Source: Rhodospirillaceae bacterium
Lineage (GTDB): Bacteria > Pseudomonadota > Alphaproteobacteria > CACIAM-22H2
Direction of reading: 5' to 3'
NCBI GenBank assembly: GCA_022843945.1
Contig: JALHMR010000046.1
Coordinates: 1 to 36,709, forward strand
DNA length: 36,709 nucleotides
Below the pieces are notes generated by a model. The model was not told the origin of the DNA, did no database searches, and worked only from the letters and a program-made list of their open reading frames with translations. Below are positions 32,999 through 36,709 of this stretch, piece by piece (within the stretch, counting starts at the first letter, position 1; each line of letters starts with the position of its first letter). Both the position numbers and the translations under genes were made by a program.

Positions 32999-35166
32999 GA
33001 CGACCCCGCGCACCAGCGGCGCCATATGGTGCGGTAGGCATCCTCAACGGCGCGGGTGTAGCGCACCGGATCGCCGGCCACGGAACCGGCGACTTGGCCG
33101 CGCAAAGTCGCCCGCAGCCGCGCCAGCGCTTCGCGATCGCGCGCCTTGTCGATCGCCAAGCTCACATACGCCTCGGCATCAACGGCCACCCATTCATTCA
33201 ATCCGACGGCAGAGAGGATAGCCGCCGAAAGACGGCTTGCCGCATTCGGGCCCTCGGGCGACACGACCGGAACACCCATCCACAACGTTTCGTAGGTCGT
33301 GATGCCGCCCGAGTTGGGGAAAGGATCGAGAGCGATGTCGATCTCCCCGTAGGCACGAAGATGATCCACGTGCGGCGTACCTCCCCGAAGCAGAACGCGC
33401 TCTGGAGCGACGCCGTTGCGCAGGAGAGCGTTCAGGATCTGCCGTTGCGTGGCAGCATCATCGAGAGCCCGATCCTTCAGCATCAGACACGAGCCGGGAA
33501 CGGCCTCGAGAATTCGCGCCCATACAGAAAGCGCTACTTCGGTGACCTTGGCTAACCGATTAAGGCATCCGAACGTGACTGCATCTCGATCCAGTCTTGA
33601 TAAGGAATCGACAGCTGGCGCATAGGAGGGCGCCTCGTAGGTGATCACGCAGGGCAAATCATAGATTTTCTCCGCGAACAGACGCCTTACCTCTTGCGGC
33701 ACGAAGGTGGGGTCGGCGAAAAAATAGTCCATCGTCGCCAGGCCGCTTCCGGTTGCGTGGCCCCAAGCCGTGACTTGTACCGGCGCCGGCTTGTACGCAA
33801 AGGCCAGCAGCCGGTTGCCGCGGGAATGGCCGGAGAGATCGACAAGAATGTCGATGCCATCCGACCGGATCATGTCACATAGCGCCTGATCGGGAATACG
33901 CAGCGTACTGCGCCACAGCGCGGCACTGTCCCGCAGCAGCGTGGTGACATCGTCTTCAATTTCCGTCCCGGAGTAGCAGACGATCTCCACCGCCGCAGGG
34001 TCATGATGCCGGAGGATCGGACCAAAGCAGGCCGATGCAGAGTGCCGTCGGAAATCCGCCGATACATAACCGATCCGCAGGCGCCGGTCCGGTTCTCGCG
34101 CATTGGCATGGTGCAGGCTGGGACGAAGGTGTTTTCCATGCCGCCCGTACCAGGCGCGTCGTTCCGCCTGCTGCTCGGCAAATGCAGCACCCGGCATAAG
34201 GTCGAGGGCAAAAATCAGATTGCTGTGCGCGGTGGAGAATGTCGGATCAAGGTCAACGGCGTGACGAAAATGCGCGACCGCCTCTTCGATGCGGCCCTGG
34301 GTCATCCGCTCGCCGCCGAGGTTGTTCCAGGCGCCCGCCAGGCCGGGTGCCAAGTCTATGGCTTTTTGGAAGTAGGCGGCGGCCTCGTCAAGCTGCCCCT
34401 GGGTCTGCAGGAGCGAGCCCATGTTGTTCCAGGCTTCGGCGGAGGAGCCGTCCAGTTCGATGGACCGTTGCAGGCACTGCGTGGCGTCGCCGAGCCTTCC
34501 CAGGTCGTGGAGAGCGTTGCCCAGGTTGTTCCAGGCCGCGGCATAGGTGGGACGAGCCGTCACCGCGTGTCGGAAGCTGGCGACGGCCTCGTCGAGCCGT
34601 CCCTGCCGCATCAACGCGTCACCCAGGCGATTGTGTATCTCCGGAGCGGCGACGAGGACAAGCGCCGTGCGAAAGGCCGAAGCGGCTTCCGCCCAGCGAT
34701 CGAGACGGCCGAGGAGGTCACCAATCTTCACATGGGTGGGCATGTATTGCGGCTGCAAGTCTGCCGATCGCCGAAGACTTTCAAGCGCTGCCTCGAGCTG
34801 CCCCTTATCCTCGAGGATCAGGCCGAGATTGAAATGAGCGTCCGCCTGCTTCGCATCCAGCGCCAAAGCCCGATGCAGGCACGCTTCGGCTTCATCGAGG
34901 CGCCGCTGCGCACGAAGCACGAGGCCGAGGTTCGCGTGATAGGCGGGATTGTCGGGGCTGCGATCGATGGCGCGGCGGATATGGATTTCGGCCGCGGGCG
35001 CATCGCCCCGCTGGTGCAGCACTACCCCTAAAAGATGCGAGGCCTCGGCGTGCTGCGGATCCCGGCGCAATAATTCGAGATAGACGGCTTCGGCTTCGCC
35101 GAGGCGGCCGGCCTGGTGATGCAAAAGGGCCTCGGACACGAGCGCGGCAACGGCCGTATCCGTCAC
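32995..35166 (-). CDS. TPR protein with SPINDLY/O-GlcNAc-transferase-like domain (second of three)
   Basis: 723 residues. About nine TPRs (residues 1-310) precede the linker SNLIFALDLMPG. The GT41-like part begins LRIGYVSADFRRHSASACFG (His in the OGT base position), then VDLSGHSRGNRLLAFAYKPA, FGCLNRLAKVTEVALSVW (Lys of the donor site), and LDPFPNSGGITTYETLWMG. The GTG start at 35166 overlaps the upstream TGA by 4 nt; a longer frame to 35196 only runs into the upstream gene. Closely related to the gene at 35163. Soluble and cytoplasmic. Confidence 0.9.
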   Translation of the reverse strand: MTDTAVAALVSEALLHHQAGRLGEAEAVYLELLRRDPQHAEASHLLGVVLHQRGDAPAAEIHIRRAIDRSPDNPAYHANLGLVLRAQRRLDEAEACLHRALALDAKQADAHFNLGLILEDKGQLEAALESLRRSADLQPQYMPTHVKIGDLLGRLDRWAEAASAFRTALVLVAAPEIHNRLGDALMRQGRLDEAVASFRHAVTARPTYAAAWNNLGNALHDLGRLGDATQCLQRSIELDGSSAEAWNNMGSLLQTQGQLDEAAAYFQKAIDLAPGLAGAWNNLGGERMTQGRIEEAVAHFRHAVDLDPTFSTAHSNLIFALDLMPGAAFAEQQAERRAWYGRHGKHLRPSLHHANAREPDRRLRIGYVSADFRRHSASACFGPILRHHDPAAVEIVCYSGTEIEDDVTTLLRDSAALWRSTLRIPDQALCDMIRSDGIDILVDLSGHSRGNRLLAFAYKPAPVQVTAWGHATGSGLATMDYFFADPTFVPQEVRRLFAEKIYDLPCVITYEAPSYAPAVDSLSRLDRDAVTFGCLNRLAKVTEVALSVWARILEAVPGSCLMLKDRALDDAATQRQILNALLRNGVAPERVLLRGGTPHVDHLRAYGEIDIALDPFPNSGGITTYETLWMGVPVVSPEGPNAASRLSAAILSAVGLNEWVAVDAEAYVSLAIDKARDREALARLRATLRGQVAGSVAGDPVRYTRAVEDAYRTIWRRWCAGSS
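33009..33045 (-). repeat. 37-nt repeat at the 3' end of two tandem paralogues
   Basis: Identical to 35180-35216. It encodes the shared C-terminus EDAYRTIWRRWC of the second and first gene of the triplet. Confidence 0.93.
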
Positions 35167-36709
35167 GGGCGGTCCCCCACGCACCAGCGGCGCCATATGG
35201 TGCGGTAGGCATCCTCGACGGCGCGAGTGTAGCGGATAGGATCGCCAGCCACGGAACCGGCGACCTGGGCGCGTAAGGTCGTCCGCAGCCGCGCCAACTC
35301 TTCATGGTCGCCCGCCTTGCCGACCGCCAGGTCGGCGTACCTGTCCTCGTCCGCAGTGACCCAATCCCGCAGCCCCACGGCATGCAGGATGGCACCGGCG
35401 ACCCGGCTTGAACCGCTGTCGCCCGTCATCGCCACCACCGGCACGCCCATCCACAGCGCATCGTAAGTGCTGATGCCGCCGTTCTGCGGAAACGGATCGA
35501 GTGCGATGTCGATTTCGCTGAAAGCCTGGAGATGGTCGCGCTGTGGCGTCCCGCCCTTGAGCACGATGCGCTCTTCGGCAACACCATGTCGCGTAAGCGA
35601 CCCGTTCACGTAGGCACGGGCCGTCTCGTCACTCAGCGCGCCGTCTTTCAGCATCAAGCGCGAGCCGGGAACAGCGTGGAGAATGCGTGCCCACAGCGCC
35701 AGGACCGGCTCGGTCACCTTGGCCAGCCGGTTGAAGCAGCCGAAGGTGATGGCGCCACGCTCCAGGGCCGGGAGAGGCGCCACCGCCGGCGCGTCGGAGG
35801 GGGCCTCATACGTAATCAGGCACGGCAGATCATAGATCGTCTCGGCAAAGAGCGAACGCATCGAAACAGGAATATGCACCGGATCGCTGAATAGATAATC
35901 GATCGTCGCCAGGCCGGTTCCGTTCGCATGACCCCACGCCGTGATCTGCACTGGCGCCGGCTTGCGTGCAAAAGTCAGCAGACGATTCCCACCGGAGTGC
36001 CCGGACAGGTCCACCAGGATATCGATCGCGTCTTTGCGTATCTGCTCTGCCAGGGCTTCGTCGGTCATGCCGAGGGTCGGCCGCCAGAGATCAGCCCGGC
36101 TGCGAAATTCCTGCGTGAGATCGTCCTCGACGGCGACTCCCGAATAGCAGGCCACCGCGAACCGCTCACGGTCGTGGCGGCGGAGCAGGGGTCCGAAGCA
36201 ATAGGCCGCCGAGTGCCTCTTGAAATCGGCCGACACGTAGCCGATCCGCAGACGGCGCTCCGGATCGGCCGTGTTCGAGTAGTGCGCGCCGCCCACGGGC
36301 GCAAATCGTGCCGCATGCTTTTCCCCCCAGCGGCGGCGCTCACTCTGCTGCTCGTCGAACCCGACACCCGGCAAGAGATCGAGGGCGAAGATAAGGTTGC
36401 TGTGAGCGACAACGAATGAGTCGTCGATGGCCAATGCCCTACGCAATGCCACTACTGCTCCTTCGACGTCGCCAAGATCCTGGAGCACCAAGCCGAGATT
36501 GACGTATCCCTCGGCGTAGTCGGATCGGAGGTCGATGGCCATACGGCAATAGGCGAGAGCTTCCCGCAGTCGCTTTTTGTCTCGTAAGGCAAACGCCAGG
36601 TTGCTGTGGGCTTCGGCGAAATCGGGGCGTAGCGCGATGGCCCGCTCGTAGGCGGCGATGGCCTCGTCCAGCGCGCCGGCCGCCTTCAGCGCGTTGCCGA
36701 GATTGCTGT
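35163..36709 (-). CDS. TPR protein with SPINDLY/O-GlcNAc-transferase-like domain (first of three), 5' end outside window
   Basis: The frame is open past the first internal ATG (36542) to the window edge, and the residues there are TPR sequence, so the gene is cut by the edge. About three TPRs are visible, then SNLIFALDLLPG, LRIGYVSADFKRHSAAYCFG, VDLSGHSGGNRLLTFARKPA, FGCFNRLAKVTEPVLALW and LDPFPQNGGISTYDALWMG. The catalytic half is strikingly similar to the next gene, which points to tandem duplication. Its TGA overlaps the next GTG start. Confidence 0.9.
   Translation of the reverse strand, partial: SNLGNALKAAGALDEAIAAYERAIALRPDFAEAHSNLAFALRDKKRLREALAYCRMAIDLRSDYAEGYVNLGLVLQDLGDVEGAVVALRRALAIDDSFVVAHSNLIFALDLLPGVGFDEQQSERRRWGEKHAARFAPVGGAHYSNTADPERRLRIGYVSADFKRHSAAYCFGPLLRRHDRERFAVACYSGVAVEDDLTQEFRSRADLWRPTLGMTDEALAEQIRKDAIDILVDLSGHSGGNRLLTFARKPAPVQITAWGHANGTGLATIDYLFSDPVHIPVSMRSLFAETIYDLPCLITYEAPSDAPAVAPLPALERGAITFGCFNRLAKVTEPVLALWARILHAVPGSRLMLKDGALSDETARAYVNGSLTRHGVAEERIVLKGGTPQRDHLQAFSEIDIALDPFPQNGGISTYDALWMGVPVVAMTGDSGSSRVAGAILHAVGLRDWVTADEDRYADLAVGKAGDHEELARLRTTLRAQVAGSVAGDPIRYTRAVEDAYRTIWRRWCVGDRP
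36596..36709 (-). repeat. 114-nt block identical to 32356-32469
   Basis: The match continues to the last base of the window, so 114 nt is a minimum. Confidence 0.95.

Noticed and set aside
1-36709. tRNA, rRNA, CRISPR arrays, insertion sequences, phage genes
   Set aside because: None seen on reading both strands; repeats found are within paralogous genes or terminators.

Overview
The window is GC-rich DNA of an alphaproteobacterium. Gene content points to the Rhodospirillales or a neighbouring order: ftsK, lolA and xth in this order, a TorF-type porin, a DUF3576 lipoprotein, a PAS_5 protein, and 4-nt overlapping operons. This placement is by gene content only. No tRNA, rRNA, CRISPR array, transposase or phage gene was seen.

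Layout. (1) 1-9.4 kb is mostly housekeeping: the 3' part of ftsK, a chemoreceptor with a small exported protein (minus), a cold-shock gene with a long leader (minus), lolA, a class I glutamine amidotransferase-like hydrolase, an alpha/beta hydrolase, a candidate structured small RNA, exonuclease III, a small methyltransferase, and two divergent PCu(A)C copper-chaperone-like genes. One of these two has lost three of four copper ligands. (2) 9.5-22.3 kb is one long plus-strand operon behind a clear promoter. It holds two MurG/GT28-like glycosyltransferases, two GT4 glycosyltransferases, a histidine phosphatase, a NodB-like deacetylase, a small membrane protein, and a complete oligopeptide/microcin-C-type ABC transporter (fused double ATPase, binding protein, two permeases). 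Most junctions are 4-nt overlaps. (3) 22.3-26.4 kb is a minus-strand group: PAS_5 protein, methyltransferase, metallo-beta-lactamase-fold hydrolase, OmpR-type response regulator, TorF porin. (4) 26.7-30.7 kb has an unknown Pro/Ala/Thr-rich protein, YggS, a general porin with a structured leader, and a DUF3576 lipoprotein with a good promoter next to a perfect 18-bp palindrome. (5) 30.7 kb to the end holds three tandem, overlapping minus-strand genes for TPR proteins with SPINDLY/O-GlcNAc-transferase-like domains. The third runs off the window, and two of them share a perfect 114-nt block.

The two most promising systems are the operon joining glycan-building enzymes to a peptide-type importer (inferred: making and moving a glycan or glycopeptide), and the OGT-like triplet (inferred: cytoplasmic protein O-glycosylation, target unknown). 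Both functional readings are inference; the gene structure is seen directly.
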